Assembly: GCA_963677345.2 (NCBI GenBank)
Contig: CAXXLC010000028.1
Location: 310,001-374,000 of the forward strand
Direction of reading: 5' to 3'
Length of the DNA stretch: 64,000 nucleotides
From: Saccharicrinis sp963677345
Lineage (GTDB): Bacteria; Bacteroidota; Bacteroidia; Bacteroidales; Marinilabiliaceae
Part shown: positions 34,727-44,208 of the stretch, in pieces
Layout: each line of letters begins with the position of its first letter
Numbering within the stretch: position 1 is the stretch's first letter
Notes under the pieces: model-generated
Seen by the model: only the letters and a program-made list of their open reading frames with translations
The model's database searches: none
Told to the model about the DNA's origin: nothing
Made by a program: the position numbers and the translations under genes

Positions 34727-36907
34727 TTAATTTCCTACTTCCGATAAAAATTTAATCCTTACCAATCGAACATTCTCTTCAGGATAATCATCTTCACCCA
34801 GCTCTTCAAGAGCACTTCCAATATCATCTGTTTCAGCATCTTCTTTAAAGTAATAAAAAATATCATCCCTATGATCTTCATCCATAACCTGATCAATATA
34901 ATAATCAATATTAACTCTTGTACCTGAATAAACAATTGATTCTATCTCGGTCAACAAATCATCCATTTCCAGCCCTCGTGATTCTGCTATATCATTAAGA
35001 GGAACTTTGCGGTCGATACTTTGAATAATGGCTATTTTATTTTTAGATTTATTTGCTACCGATTTAACAACCATATCGATAGGTCTGTCAATTTCATTTT
35101 CCTCAACATGAGATTTAATCAACTCAACAAACTCTTTTCCAAAGCGGTTTGCTTTACCTGTGCCAACTCCTGGAATATTCAACATTTCCTCAATGGTAAT
35201 AGGATAATGTATCGCCATTGCTTCAAGAGATGGATCCTGAAAAATAACAAAGGGAGGTAAATTCTTACGTTTTGAAATTTTCTTTCTTAAATCCTTTAGC
35301 ATACTAAAAAGCTGAGGATCCACAGCCGCAGTACCACCTGCTGATTTCTCCTCTACATCATCCATATCAAAATCATGCTCCTGCGTAATCATAAACGACT
35401 TTGGACTATCAAGAAAAGCCTTACCTTCTTCACTTACCTTAAGAATACCATAATTTTCAATTTCTTTGACTAAAAAACCAGCCACTAATAACTGCCTGAT
35501 AACAGCATTCCAATATTTTTCTTCCTTTTCTTTCCCTGCTGCAAACAATTCATGCTCGTGGTGTTTATATGACTTTATTGCCGAATTACCAATTCCTGCT
35601 AAAAAAGGCACAATGTAGTCGGCTTTAAACTTTTCTTTCAAGGCCAAAATAGTCTTAATCATAAGAACTACATTATCCATTCCTTCTGTTTGTTCTTTAG
35701 GATGGCAACAATTATCACAAGTATCACAATTCTCCTCTGTATATCTTTCGCCAAAATAATGTAACAAAATCTTTCTTCTACAAATAGAAGATTCTGCATA
35801 AGAAACAGTTTCTAAAAGCAACTGCTTACCAATTTCCTGCTCGGCGATAGGTTTACCTTGCATAAATTTTTCAAGCTTCTGAATATCCTTGTAGCTATAA
35901 AAGGTTATACATCTGCCTTCGCCACCATCGCGACCAGCCCTACCCGTTTCCTGGTAATAACCTTCTAAACTTTTAGGAATATCGTAATGAATAACAATAC
36001 GAACATCAGGCTTATCAATCCCCATTCCAAAGGCAATTGTAGCCACAATTACATCCGTTTCTTCCATCAAAAAGGCATCCTGATTCGAAGCTCTGGTTCC
36101 TGCATCCATACCCGCATGATATGCCCTTGCATTAATGCCATTTACTACCAGATTTTCTGCCAGTTCCTCAACCTTTTTACGGCTTAAACAATATATAATA
36201 GCAGATTTACCGGTATTTTCTTTTAAAATTTTAATAATCTGCTTTGTAGCATGCTTTTTAGCTCGTACCTCATAATACAAATTCGGACGATTAAACGACG
36301 ATTTAAAAACCATCGATTTACTCATTCCTAAACTTTTTTGAATATCACTTTGAACCTTAGGAGTTGCTGTTGCTGTCAAAGCCACGAGTGGCTTCGAACC
36401 TATTTCTTCTATGATAGGGCGAATTCTTCGGTATTCAGGACGAAAATCATGCCCCCATTCAGAAATACAATGCGCTTCATCTACAGCATAAAAAGAAATT
36501 TCAACCTGTTTTAAAAATTCAATATTTTCTTCTTTGGTAAGAGATTCAGGAGCTACATACAACAACTTAGTCTTGCCAGAAAGCATATCTTCTTTAACCT
36601 TAGTAATTGCTGCCTTTGTTAAAGAAGAATTTAAATAATGAGCTATACCGTCATCTTCACTAAATCCCCTCATGGCATCCACCTGATTTTTCATCAGCGC
36701 TATTAGCGGAGAGATAACAATTGCAGTTCCTGACAATATTAAAGCAGGCAACTGATAACATAAAGATTTACCACCACCAGTAGGCATTAAAACAAAAGTA
36801 TCGTTTCCTTTTAAAATATTATGAATAACATCCTCTTGATTCCCTTTAAAAGTATCAAATCCAAAATGTTTTTTTAGATGAGCAACGAGATCTACCTTTT
36901 TTCTCAT
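34727..36907 (-). CDS. recQ: ATP-dependent DNA helicase RecQ
   Basis: The 726-residue SF2 helicase has Walker A MPTGGGKSLCYQLPAL, DEAH box YAVDEAHCISEWGHDFRPEYRR and motif VI HYDIPKSLEGYYQETGRAGRDG. The RecQ zinc site is CRRKILLHYFGERYTEENCDTCDNC. A winged helix and an HRDC-like region follow (about 515-600, LRKKISKRKNLPPFVIFQDPSLEAMA). About 100 further residues form an acidic tail that E. coli RecQ lacks. It unwinds DNA 3'-5' in recombination repair. Its stop lies 1 nt from the convergent HhH-barrel gene, leaving no terminator between them. Confidence 0.96.
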   Translation of the reverse strand: MRKKVDLVAHLKKHFGFDTFKGNQEDVIHNILKGNDTFVLMPTGGGKSLCYQLPALILSGTAIVISPLIALMKNQVDAMRGFSEDDGIAHYLNSSLTKAAITKVKEDMLSGKTKLLYVAPESLTKEENIEFLKQVEISFYAVDEAHCISEWGHDFRPEYRRIRPIIEEIGSKPLVALTATATPKVQSDIQKSLGMSKSMVFKSSFNRPNLYYEVRAKKHATKQIIKILKENTGKSAIIYCLSRKKVEELAENLVVNGINARAYHAGMDAGTRASNQDAFLMEETDVIVATIAFGMGIDKPDVRIVIHYDIPKSLEGYYQETGRAGRDGGEGRCITFYSYKDIQKLEKFMQGKPIAEQEIGKQLLLETVSYAESSICRRKILLHYFGERYTEENCDTCDNCCHPKEQTEGMDNVVLMIKTILALKEKFKADYIVPFLAGIGNSAIKSYKHHEHELFAAGKEKEEKYWNAVIRQLLVAGFLVKEIENYGILKVSEEGKAFLDSPKSFMITQEHDFDMDDVEEKSAGGTAAVDPQLFSMLKDLRKKISKRKNLPPFVIFQDPSLEAMAIHYPITIEEMLNIPGVGTGKANRFGKEFVELIKSHVEENEIDRPIDMVVKSVANKSKNKIAIIQSIDRKVPLNDIAESRGLEMDDLLTEIESIVYSGTRVNIDYYIDQVMDEDHRDDIFYYFKEDAETDDIGSALEELGEDDYPEENVRLVRIKFLSEVGN

Positions 36908-37278
36908 AACAAAATAATTATCCTCAATCTGTTACAACACAATTTGAGGTAAAAGTTTCTTTTTCCCAAACAATCACTTCAAACAAAATTAATTTTTCTT
37001 CAAACAAAATCACACTTTTACCAAAAAAAATTAACCGCTAATCAATTATTTGCATAAAACAATTCTATACAAACCAGCCATATCAACAGATAAAACATAA
37101 GTTAAAAATATTTAACACGAACCACAAAACCAGCTTAATTGAATATACTCAAATAATCATTCAATTTCAATAATTGGCATATTAAATTTACAATACTATC
37201 TTCGCAAAAGAATATTAAAACTTAAAACGACACATTATATAAGTGTAAAGTGATAACTATTGTTTACTGTAATTTTTT
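36908..37278. other. Divergent regulatory region between recQ and tatC
   Basis: This 371-bp AT-rich gap has no open frame worth calling. For tatC I see TTG at 37174-37176 and TATCTTCG at 37197-37204 with 20 nt between, a plausible promoter. For recQ the minus strand reads TAATTTTG at 36984-36991. A 13-bp direct repeat, CTTCAAACAAAAT, occurs at 36977-36989 and 36998-37010, exactly 21 bp apart, overlapping the recQ -7 element; it may be an operator pair. Confidence 0.5.
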
Positions 37279-38085
37279 ATGGCAAGTGAGGAAATGACAT
37301 TTTTGGAACACCTGGAAGAGTTGAGATGGCATATTGTTCGTTCTTTTTTAGCCATTGTTTTAATTTCAATCTTTGCCTTTGTTTACAAAAGGATATTATT
37401 TGATATAATAATTTTTGGACCCAGCTCCCCTGACTTTTTAACAAACCAGATACTTTGTTCTCTTGCTCAAAAATTTAATATGCCAGCACTTTGTATTAAC
37501 CATGAAAAAATTCAGTTCCAAAACATATTAATGGCAGGACAATTCACAACCCATCTTAGAGTATCATTTATAGCTGGAATTATAGTTGGTTTTCCTTATA
37601 TATTCTGGGAATTCTGGAGGTTTATAAAACCTGCATTATACCAGGAAGAAATCAAACATTCAAGAGGTGTGATATTTTTTACTTCCTCACTATTTACAAT
37701 AGGAGTATTATTCGCTTATTACATAATTTGTCCTTTATCAATTCATTTTTTAGCCAACTATCATGTCAGTGATAAAGTTGAAAACATTTTAAACTTAGGA
37801 TCCTATATTTCTACGATAAGCTCCATTGTTCTGGCAGGAGGTGTAGTATTTGAACTACCTATGTTAATCTTATTTTTAGCTAAAATAGGCTTAATTACAG
37901 CTAAAACATTAAAAAAATACAGACGTCACGCTATTGTGGCCAGCTTATTGCTTGCTGCAATCATTACACCTCCGGATGTAATCAGTCAGATATTAGTATG
38001 CGTACCTCTGATTTTTTTATACGAAGGAGGAATTGTTATTGCGGCAAATATCGAAAAGAAAAAAAGAAAATCTCAAGGGTATTAA
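37279..38085 (+). CDS. tatC: Sec-independent protein translocase TatC
   Basis: The 268-residue inner-membrane protein begins MTFLEHLEELRWHIVRS, the conserved F-x-x-H-L-x-E-L-R signature that binds twin-arginine signal peptides. The first periplasmic loop leads into FIAGIIVGFPYIFWEFWRFIKPALYQEE, and six membrane segments can be counted. It is the receptor of the Tat pathway for folded proteins. No tatA/tatB is adjacent. The next gene, lptB, starts 11 nt after the stop, so the two are co-transcribed. Confidence 0.95.
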   Translation: MASEEMTFLEHLEELRWHIVRSFLAIVLISIFAFVYKRILFDIIIFGPSSPDFLTNQILCSLAQKFNMPALCINHEKIQFQNILMAGQFTTHLRVSFIAGIIVGFPYIFWEFWRFIKPALYQEEIKHSRGVIFFTSSLFTIGVLFAYYIICPLSIHFLANYHVSDKVENILNLGSYISTISSIVLAGGVVFELPMLILFLAKIGLITAKTLKKYRRHAIVASLLLAAIITPPDVISQILVCVPLIFLYEGGIVIAANIEKKKRKSQGY

Positions 38086-38096
38086 TTTATATAAAT

Positions 38097-38861
38097 ATGT
38101 CTGAAAACAATAATCTAGTATTACATACAGATAACCTTGTTAAAAAATACAAGAACAGAACGGTAGTAAAAGGAGTATCAGTAAAAGTAGAACAAGGAGA
38201 AATTGTTGGACTACTAGGTCCAAACGGCGCTGGTAAAACAACCACCTTTTATATGACTGTTGGTTTAATTACCCCCAATGCAGGGGAAATATACTTAAAT
38301 GACGAAGTAATCACCAAAGAACCGGTTTATAAAAGAGCACAAAGAGGTATTGGTTATTTAGCACAAGAAGCTTCTGTATTCAGAAAATTAAGCATTGAAG
38401 ACAATATCAAAGCAGTGCTTGAAATGACAAAATTTTCTAAAGAATACCAAAAACAAAGACTTGAAGAACTTATAGAAGAATTTAGCTTAGGACATATAAG
38501 AAAAAGTTTAGGAATACAACTCTCGGGAGGAGAAAGAAGAAGATGTGAAATTGCGCGTGCATTAGCCATAAATCCAAAGTTTATTTTATTGGATGAGCCA
38601 TTTGCCGGAGTAGACCCCATAGCCGTTCAAGACATACAGGAAATTGTAGCAAAATTGAAATATAAGAACATTGGTATTTTAATAACAGACCATAATGTTC
38701 ACGAAACATTATCCATTACAGACAGAGCCTATTTGCTATTCGAAGGTAACATATTAAAAGCAGGAACAGCAGAAGAATTAGCAGAGGATTCAGAAGTAAG
38801 ACGCCTGTACCTTGGAAATGACTTTGAACTCAAAAGAAGAACCTTTGATATACCACACTGA
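38097..38861 (+). CDS. lptB: LPS export ABC transporter ATPase LptB
   Basis: The start MSENNNLVLHTDNLVKKYKNR gives 254 residues; an upstream in-frame ATG would overlap the end of tatC and adds nothing conserved. Walker A is GPNGAGKTTTFYMTVGL, the signature is LSGGERRRCEIARAL, and Walker B is FILLDEPFAGVDPIAV. The D-H-N-V-H-E-T switch and the GTAEELAEDSEVRRLYLGNDF tail are specific to LptB (YhbG). With LptFG it extracts lipopolysaccharide from the inner membrane. Its partner genes are not in the window. Confidence 0.94.
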   Translation: MSENNNLVLHTDNLVKKYKNRTVVKGVSVKVEQGEIVGLLGPNGAGKTTTFYMTVGLITPNAGEIYLNDEVITKEPVYKRAQRGIGYLAQEASVFRKLSIEDNIKAVLEMTKFSKEYQKQRLEELIEEFSLGHIRKSLGIQLSGGERRRCEIARALAINPKFILLDEPFAGVDPIAVQDIQEIVAKLKYKNIGILITDHNVHETLSITDRAYLLFEGNILKAGTAEELAEDSEVRRLYLGNDFELKRRTFDIPH

Positions 38862-38905
38862 TAATCTGCCTTTTGTATTTTTTTTTAAAAAAAATGCAAA
38901 TTAAA

Positions 38906-38938
38906 TTTGCAAAAACGAATAAAAAGCAGTTATCTTTG
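38906..38938 (+). promoter_or_regulatory. Promoter of tRNA-Leu
   Basis: A -33 TTTG (38906-38909) and a -7 TATCTTTG (38931-38938) are 21 nt apart. This matches the Bacteroidota promoter and places transcription start about 10 nt before the tRNA. Confidence 0.75.
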
Positions 38939-38955
38939 CATCGCAAAAAAATAAC

Positions 38956-39037
38956 GCGGATGTGGCGTAATTGGTAGCCGCGCTAGACTTAGGATCTAGT
39001 GCCGAGAGGCGTGGGGGTTCGAGTCCCTTCATCCGCA
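38956..39037 (+). tRNA. tRNA-Leu (anticodon UAG)
   Basis: This is an 82-nt cloverleaf with a long variable arm. The acceptor GCGGATG pairs with CATCCGC and the discriminator base is A. The D arm contains TTGGTAGCCGCG, the anticodon stem CTAGA/TCTAG encloses CTTAGGA with anticodon TAG, the class II variable arm is TGCCGAGAGGCGT, and the T arm is GGGGG-TTCGAGT-CCCTT with two wobbles. CCA is not encoded. The own promoter and terminator (39054-39099) make it a monocistronic tRNA. Confidence 0.97.
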
Positions 39038-39053
39038 CAAACTAAAAGATATG

Positions 39054-39099
39054 AAAAACCGTCTTACTTACGATCTAAATCGGCAGTTTGGCGGTTTTT
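39054..39099 (+). terminator. Terminator after tRNA-Leu
   Basis: AAAAACCGTC (39054-39063) pairs with GGCGGTTTTT (39090-39099), with one U-G wobble, followed by further T residues. A small inner stem CGAT/ATCG fills the long loop. Confidence 0.7.
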
Positions 39100-39198
39100 T
39101 TAAGTTAAACAGGTTTAAGATTGATTTTTAGAAATCTTGGTACAATAATTTAACGTCAGACTTTCAAGTGCTTGAAAGTACATTAACAAATTTATCAG

Positions 39199-40557
39199 AT
39201 GAACATCTCAAAAGAAAACATTGATGATTTAAATGCAGTAATAAAGCTTACTGTTGAAAAAGATGATTACGAAACACGCGTTGATGCGGTATTAAAAGAT
39301 TACCGTAAAAAAGCAAACATGCCTGGTTTCCGTCCTGGAAAAGTGCCTTTTGGAATGATTAAAAAAATGTACGGCAAACACGTGTTAGCTGACGAAGTAA
39401 ATAAAATTGTTTCTGAAGAAATTTCAAAATATCTTGCAGAAAGCAAGTTAAACATTTTAGGAGAACCACTTCCTAGCGAAAATCAGGAAACGATTGATTT
39501 TGATACAATGGAGAGTTTTTCTTTCAATTTTGACGTTGCTATTGCTCCTGAATTTGAAGTAAAACTTTCGAAAAGAGAAAAGTTACCATACTATACCATT
39601 GAAGTTTCAGATGAAATGCTTGATGCCCAGATAAAACAGGCTACTGGTCGTTTTGGAACTACCGAAGCAGCAGAAGAAGCTGGCGAGGAGTCAATGATTA
39701 AAGGTGACTTTGTTCAACTGGATCAAGACGGAAACGCATTAGAAGATGGTATCAAAGCAGAAAGTGTAGTTATCTCACCTCGTAATATTAATGAAGAAGC
39801 AAAAGCTACTTTAATTGGTATTAAAGCTGATGCAGTAATCACTTTAAATCCTAAAACAACATTTACTGATGCAACTCAAACATCATATATGTTAAAAGTA
39901 AGTGCTGAAGAAGCTGAAAAATTAGATTGTAACTTCCAGTTTACAGTTAAAGAAATTACAAATTATGTACCTGCTGAATTAAACCAGAAATTATTTGATC
40001 AGGTTTTAGGCGAAGGTAAGGCTACAACTGAAGAAGAATTTAAAGCTAAAATCAAAGAAGATTTAGAGAAAACATTAGCTTTTGAGAGCGAATATAAATT
40101 CTCTATTGATGCCAAGGAAAAATTAATGAACAAAATCGACGTTAGTCTTCCTGAAGCATTCTTAAAGCGATGGATTTTAACTATTAATCACGACAACGAT
40201 AAAATCACTCCTGAGGCTTTAGAAGAAGAAATGCCTAAATATATTGAAGACCTTAAATGGCAATTAATCAAAAATGAAATTTTAAAGGTTAATGAAATTA
40301 AGGTTGAAGAAGCTGACATTCTTGATGTTGCTAAAAAATCAGCTAAAATGCAATTTATGCAATATGGCTTATCCAACATTCCTGATGAGCACCTGGAAAG
40401 CTATGCTAAGGATATGATGGGTCAGGCAGAGCAAAGAAGAAATATGGCAGAAACTGCAGCTCAGGAAAAAGCCTTAGCATTTATTAAAGAAGCTATTAAA
40501 ATAGAAGACAAAACAATTAGCAGAGAAGAATTCAATAAACTATTTGAAAAAAACTAA
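39199..40557 (+). CDS. tig: Trigger factor
   Basis: The 452-residue ribosome-associated chaperone has the ribosome-docking block NMPGFRPGKVPFGMIKKMYG (about residues 41-60). A central region in the place of the PPIase domain is weakly conserved compared with E. coli, as expected in Bacteroidota. The C-terminal helical arms end NKLFEKN. The gene leads the tig-clpP-clpX cluster, the conserved order of chaperone and protease. The gap to clpP is 74 nt, with a weak stem AAGCTAA/TTAGCTT. Confidence 0.94.
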   Translation: MNISKENIDDLNAVIKLTVEKDDYETRVDAVLKDYRKKANMPGFRPGKVPFGMIKKMYGKHVLADEVNKIVSEEISKYLAESKLNILGEPLPSENQETIDFDTMESFSFNFDVAIAPEFEVKLSKREKLPYYTIEVSDEMLDAQIKQATGRFGTTEAAEEAGEESMIKGDFVQLDQDGNALEDGIKAESVVISPRNINEEAKATLIGIKADAVITLNPKTTFTDATQTSYMLKVSAEEAEKLDCNFQFTVKEITNYVPAELNQKLFDQVLGEGKATTEEEFKAKIKEDLEKTLAFESEYKFSIDAKEKLMNKIDVSLPEAFLKRWILTINHDNDKITPEALEEEMPKYIEDLKWQLIKNEILKVNEIKVEEADILDVAKKSAKMQFMQYGLSNIPDEHLESYAKDMMGQAEQRRNMAETAAQEKALAFIKEAIKIEDKTISREEFNKLFEKN

Positions 40558-40631
40558 GCTAATTATTTAGTGCAAGGTTATTTTTTTTAATTTAGCTTTT
40601 TAATAAGTTAGAAAAGCAAAAAATTATAGTC

Positions 40632-41306
40632 ATGATAGATCCAAAAGATTTTCAGAAATATGCTACTAAGCATATCGGTATTAATAGCCTTGCACTAGAC
40701 AAATATACAGCCATCTCAAGTGGATATATTTCACCTACAATTATTGAAGAACGCCAATTGAATGTTGCATCAATGGATGTTTTTTCAAGATTGATGATGG
40801 ATCGTATTATTTTCTTAGGTTTACCAATTGATGATACTGTTGCCAATATTATTCAAGCTCAATTATTGTATCTTGAATCAGCAGATCCTCAAAAAGATAT
40901 TTCAATTTACTTTAACTCTCCCGGAGGTTCAGTTTATGCAGGCTTAGGTATCTACGATACGATGCAGTATATCTCATCAGACGTTGCTACCATCTGTACA
41001 GGTATGGCCGCTTCAATGGCTGCTGTTTTATTAACAGCAGGAACAAAAGGTAAACGTTCTGCGCTTACTCATTCAAGAGTAATGATTCACCAACCAATGG
41101 GAGGTGCACAAGGACAAGCCAGCGACATTGAGATTACCGCAAGAGAGATTCAAAAATTGAAAAAAGAACTTTATACCATCATAGCAGATCATTCAGGCAA
41201 TACATATAAAAAAGTAGAAAAGGACTCTGATCGTGACTACTGGATGACTGCCACTGAAGCCAAAGAATATGGCATGATTGATGAAGTACTGGTAAGAGAA
41301 AAATAA
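40632..41306 (+). CDS. clpP: ATP-dependent Clp protease proteolytic subunit
   Basis: The 224-residue serine peptidase has catalytic Ser128 in GMAASMAAVLL and His153 in SRVMIHQPMGG, with the Asp in the KDSDRDYWM region near 200-206. The N-terminus is about 20 residues longer than the mature E. coli enzyme and may be processed. It forms the tetradecameric chamber fed by ClpX, encoded next. A 10-bp hairpin without a T tract lies in the clpP-clpX gap. Confidence 0.96.
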   Translation: MIDPKDFQKYATKHIGINSLALDKYTAISSGYISPTIIEERQLNVASMDVFSRLMMDRIIFLGLPIDDTVANIIQAQLLYLESADPQKDISIYFNSPGGSVYAGLGIYDTMQYISSDVATICTGMAASMAAVLLTAGTKGKRSALTHSRVMIHQPMGGAQGQASDIEITAREIQKLKKELYTIIADHSGNTYKKVEKDSDRDYWMTATEAKEYGMIDEVLVREK

Positions 41307-41331
41307 AAAGATTAATTTGATATAAATTTAT

Positions 41332-41360
41332 GCAGAATACCTAATAAAAAGGTGTTCTGC
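41332..41360 (+). promoter_or_regulatory. Hairpin in the clpP-clpX spacer
   Basis: GCAGAATACC (41332-41341) pairs with GGTGTTCTGC (41351-41360), with one U-G wobble and a 9-nt loop. No T tract follows, so it is a poor terminator. It may be a processing or stability element that separates clpP from clpX mRNA. Confidence 0.5.
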
Positions 41361-41393
41361 ATTGTTGTTATATATACAATCAACAATTGTTTT

Positions 41394-42608
41394 ATGGATA
41401 AGTGTTCATTTTGTGGTAGGGAAAGGAAAGATACCAACCTATTAATTGCTGGTGTTTCCGGGCATATTTGCGATAGCTGTATCGAACAGGCACATGGCAT
41501 TTTAGAAGAAGAGTTTAAGAAAAAGGGCGGATTTAATGTTGATGATATAACCCTATTAAAACCCAAAGAAATAAAATCATTTCTGGATCAATATGTAATT
41601 GGACAAGATGAAGCCAAAAGATATCTTTCTGTAGCTGTATACAACCACTACAAAAGACTACAACAGCGTAATAGTTCTGATGATGTTGAAATCGAAAAAT
41701 CGAATATCATTTTAGTGGGGGAAACAGGAACAGGAAAAACACTTTTAGCAAGAACCATTGCAAGAATGCTGCATGTTCCATTCACTATTGTTGATGCAAC
41801 AGTTTTAACTGAAGCAGGATATGTAGGTGAAGATATTGAAAGTATTTTAACCCGACTTTTACAAGCGGCTGACTATAATGTGGAAGCTGCAGAAAAAGGA
41901 ATTGTATTTATTGATGAAATAGATAAAATAGCCAGAAAAAGCGATAATCCAAGTATTACAAGAGATGTTTCAGGAGAAGGAGTTCAACAAGGGCTGTTAA
42001 AATTATTGGAAGGATCAATAGTTAATGTTCCGCCTCAAGGTGGAAGAAAACACCCTGAACAGAAAATGATTCCTGTCGATACAAAAAACATCCTGTTTAT
42101 TTGCGGCGGGGCATTTGATGGTATTGAAAGAAAAATAGGTCAAAGGTTAAACACTAAGGTTGTAGGTTATACTGCAAGCAAAGCTAAAGATAAAATTGAC
42201 CAAAAAAATCTTTTACAGTATGTTGCTCCTCAAGACCTCAAATCATTTGGTTTAATACCAGAAATCATTGGTCGCTTACCGGTTTTAACCTACTTGAATC
42301 CATTAGACAGAGAGATTCTTCGACGTATTTTAGAAGAACCTAAAAATTCTATTACTAAACAATACGAAAAGCTATTTGGTATTGACAATATAAAACTGAC
42401 TTTTACTGATGATGTATTAAACTATATTGTCGACAAAGCAGTTGAATTTAAGTTAGGAGCTCGCGGTTTGAGATCAATTTGTGAAACCATCATGATGGAC
42501 ATGATGTTTGAAGCTCCTTCTAATGAAGATAAAGAAATTATTATTTCACTTGAATATGCAAAATCTAAGATCGACAAGGAAAAATTAGCCAGATTAAAGG
42601 CTAGTTAA
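41394..42608 (+). CDS. clpX: ATP-dependent Clp protease ATP-binding subunit ClpX
   Basis: The start MDKCSFCGRERKD gives 404 residues; an upstream in-frame ATG lies in the spacer hairpin and is rejected. The zinc-binding domain has CSFC and CDSC pairs (about residues 4-36). The AAA+ core has Walker A GETGTGKTLLART, Walker B GIVFIDEIDKIARKS, the pore loop GYVGEDIE, and arginine-sensor helices near GARGLRSICE. It unfolds tagged substrates into ClpP. It is terminated at 42638-42666. Confidence 0.96.
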   Translation: MDKCSFCGRERKDTNLLIAGVSGHICDSCIEQAHGILEEEFKKKGGFNVDDITLLKPKEIKSFLDQYVIGQDEAKRYLSVAVYNHYKRLQQRNSSDDVEIEKSNIILVGETGTGKTLLARTIARMLHVPFTIVDATVLTEAGYVGEDIESILTRLLQAADYNVEAAEKGIVFIDEIDKIARKSDNPSITRDVSGEGVQQGLLKLLEGSIVNVPPQGGRKHPEQKMIPVDTKNILFICGGAFDGIERKIGQRLNTKVVGYTASKAKDKIDQKNLLQYVAPQDLKSFGLIPEIIGRLPVLTYLNPLDREILRRILEEPKNSITKQYEKLFGIDNIKLTFTDDVLNYIVDKAVEFKLGARGLRSICETIMMDMMFEAPSNEDKEIIISLEYAKSKIDKEKLARLKAS

Positions 42609-42637
42609 TATACCGGATTGATGAATAAAACATACAT

Positions 42638-42666
42638 AAGCTACATTCATTTATTGGATGTAGCTT
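42638..42666 (+). terminator. Terminator of the tig-clpP-clpX cluster
   Basis: AAGCTACATTC (42638-42648) pairs with GGATGTAGCTT (42656-42666), with one U-G wobble on the plus strand, followed by T residues. Confidence 0.82.
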
Positions 42667-42680
42667 TTTTGTGTTAAGGA

Positions 42681-44006
42681 TTAATGCTCTTCAAGAAAAC
42701 GATCTAAAACATACTCCAGATCAGGCTGACCTATTTCTTGCAAATCGTAATGTACTCTTGTATAAGGACTGTTTAACTTCACAACTCTGGATAAATCAAT
42801 TGGTGTACCAATAATTATTGAATCACAAGGAATATTACAGATTGTTGCCTCTAAATCCTTTATTTGTTTTTCACCATAACCTATTGCCGGTAATACATTA
42901 GTAATATGAGGATATTTTTCATATGTTTCTTTAATACTACCTACTGCATATTCGCGTGGATCAATAATTTCTGCTGCCCCGTACTTTTGAGCTGCCAGGT
43001 AAGCAGCACCAAAACTCATCTCTCCATGTGTAAGAGTTGGGCCATCTTCAACAACCAATACTTTTTTACCCCGAATAAGCTGCTCGTCATCAACGGCTAT
43101 AGGTGAAGCTGCTTCTATTATTGTAGCCTTTGGATTAAGCTGATGAATATTACTGCGCAGCTCCATAACATCACCAGCATTGGCACTATCTATTTTATTG
43201 ATAATCACAACTCCTGACTTGCGAATATTTATTTCACCAGGATAGTAGCTGGTTTCATGTCCCAATCTATGGGGATCAGTAAGTGTAATCATCAAATCAG
43301 GATTATAAAAAGGCATATCGTTATTTCCACCATCCCATAGAATAAAATCGCAGCCCTTTTCATCATCTTCAGCTTCCCTGAGAATATCATGATAATCTAC
43401 ACCGGAATATATCACATTTCCTCGTGCAATATGTGGCTCGTATTCTTCCATCTCTTCAATAGTACAGTTATGACGCTGCAAATCCGACAAGCTGGTAAAA
43501 CGCTGCACTATTTGCTGACGCAAATCTCCATATGGCATCGGATGCCTGATAACAACAACCTTCTTTCCCTTCTTCATAAGATACTCTATAACTTTTCGCG
43601 AAGTCTGACTTTTTCCACATCCTGTACGTGTGGCACAAACAGCAATTACCGGCTTTAAACTATTGAGCATCGTATGTTCAGGACTTAAAAATTTAAAGTC
43701 AGCGCCAGCCGCTTGTACAATTGAAGCGAGGTTCATAATTTTCTGATAAGAAATATCACTGTACGAAAAAACGCATTCATCAACATTATACTTCTTAATA
43801 ATAAAAGGCAAATCCTCTTCTGGTAAAATAGGAATACCCAAAGGATAATGTTTACCAGTCAATTGAATTGGATAATTACGTCCTTCTATATTGGGTATCT
43901 GAGCTGCAGTAAAAGCAACAACTTTATAATCGGAATTATTTTTGAAATAAACATTAAAATTATGGAAATCTCTTCCTGCAGCTCCTAGAATAACTACGTT
44001 TTTCAT
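42681..44006 (-). CDS. Cyclic 2,3-diphosphoglycerate synthetase-like GTPase
   Basis: The 441-residue protein resembles the family described as predicted GTPases or cyclic 2,3-DPG synthetase. An N-terminal Rossmann-like segment is MKNVVILGAAGRDFHNFNVYFK. A P-loop is PVIAVCATRTGCGKSQTSRKV (about 138-158), with VVIRHPMPYG, DFILWDGGNNDMPFY, VVIINKIDSA and a C-terminal CDSIIIGTPIDLSRVVKLNSP. The archaeal enzyme makes an osmolyte/thermoprotectant; whether this bacterial relative does so is unproven. It has no signal peptide. It is convergent with clpX and divergent from acpH. Confidence 0.75.
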   Translation of the reverse strand: MKNVVILGAAGRDFHNFNVYFKNNSDYKVVAFTAAQIPNIEGRNYPIQLTGKHYPLGIPILPEEDLPFIIKKYNVDECVFSYSDISYQKIMNLASIVQAAGADFKFLSPEHTMLNSLKPVIAVCATRTGCGKSQTSRKVIEYLMKKGKKVVVIRHPMPYGDLRQQIVQRFTSLSDLQRHNCTIEEMEEYEPHIARGNVIYSGVDYHDILREAEDDEKGCDFILWDGGNNDMPFYNPDLMITLTDPHRLGHETSYYPGEINIRKSGVVIINKIDSANAGDVMELRSNIHQLNPKATIIEAASPIAVDDEQLIRGKKVLVVEDGPTLTHGEMSFGAAYLAAQKYGAAEIIDPREYAVGSIKETYEKYPHITNVLPAIGYGEKQIKDLEATICNIPCDSIIIGTPIDLSRVVKLNSPYTRVHYDLQEIGQPDLEYVLDRFLEEH

Positions 44007-44208
44007 ACGCTAAAATTTTCTTACAATTCTTATTGTAACTAATCTAAATATTCTTTTTCACAACATATCCCCAGTATTTATCATGAAAGAATTTATAATA
44101 GTTGCTATCTCCAACCAAGAATATGTTGAGGTGATATATTATATTCAAGCTTAAGTTTTAAAGATAGCTGAAAATATTATATTTTCATGAGTTTTATATC
44201 TTTACACC

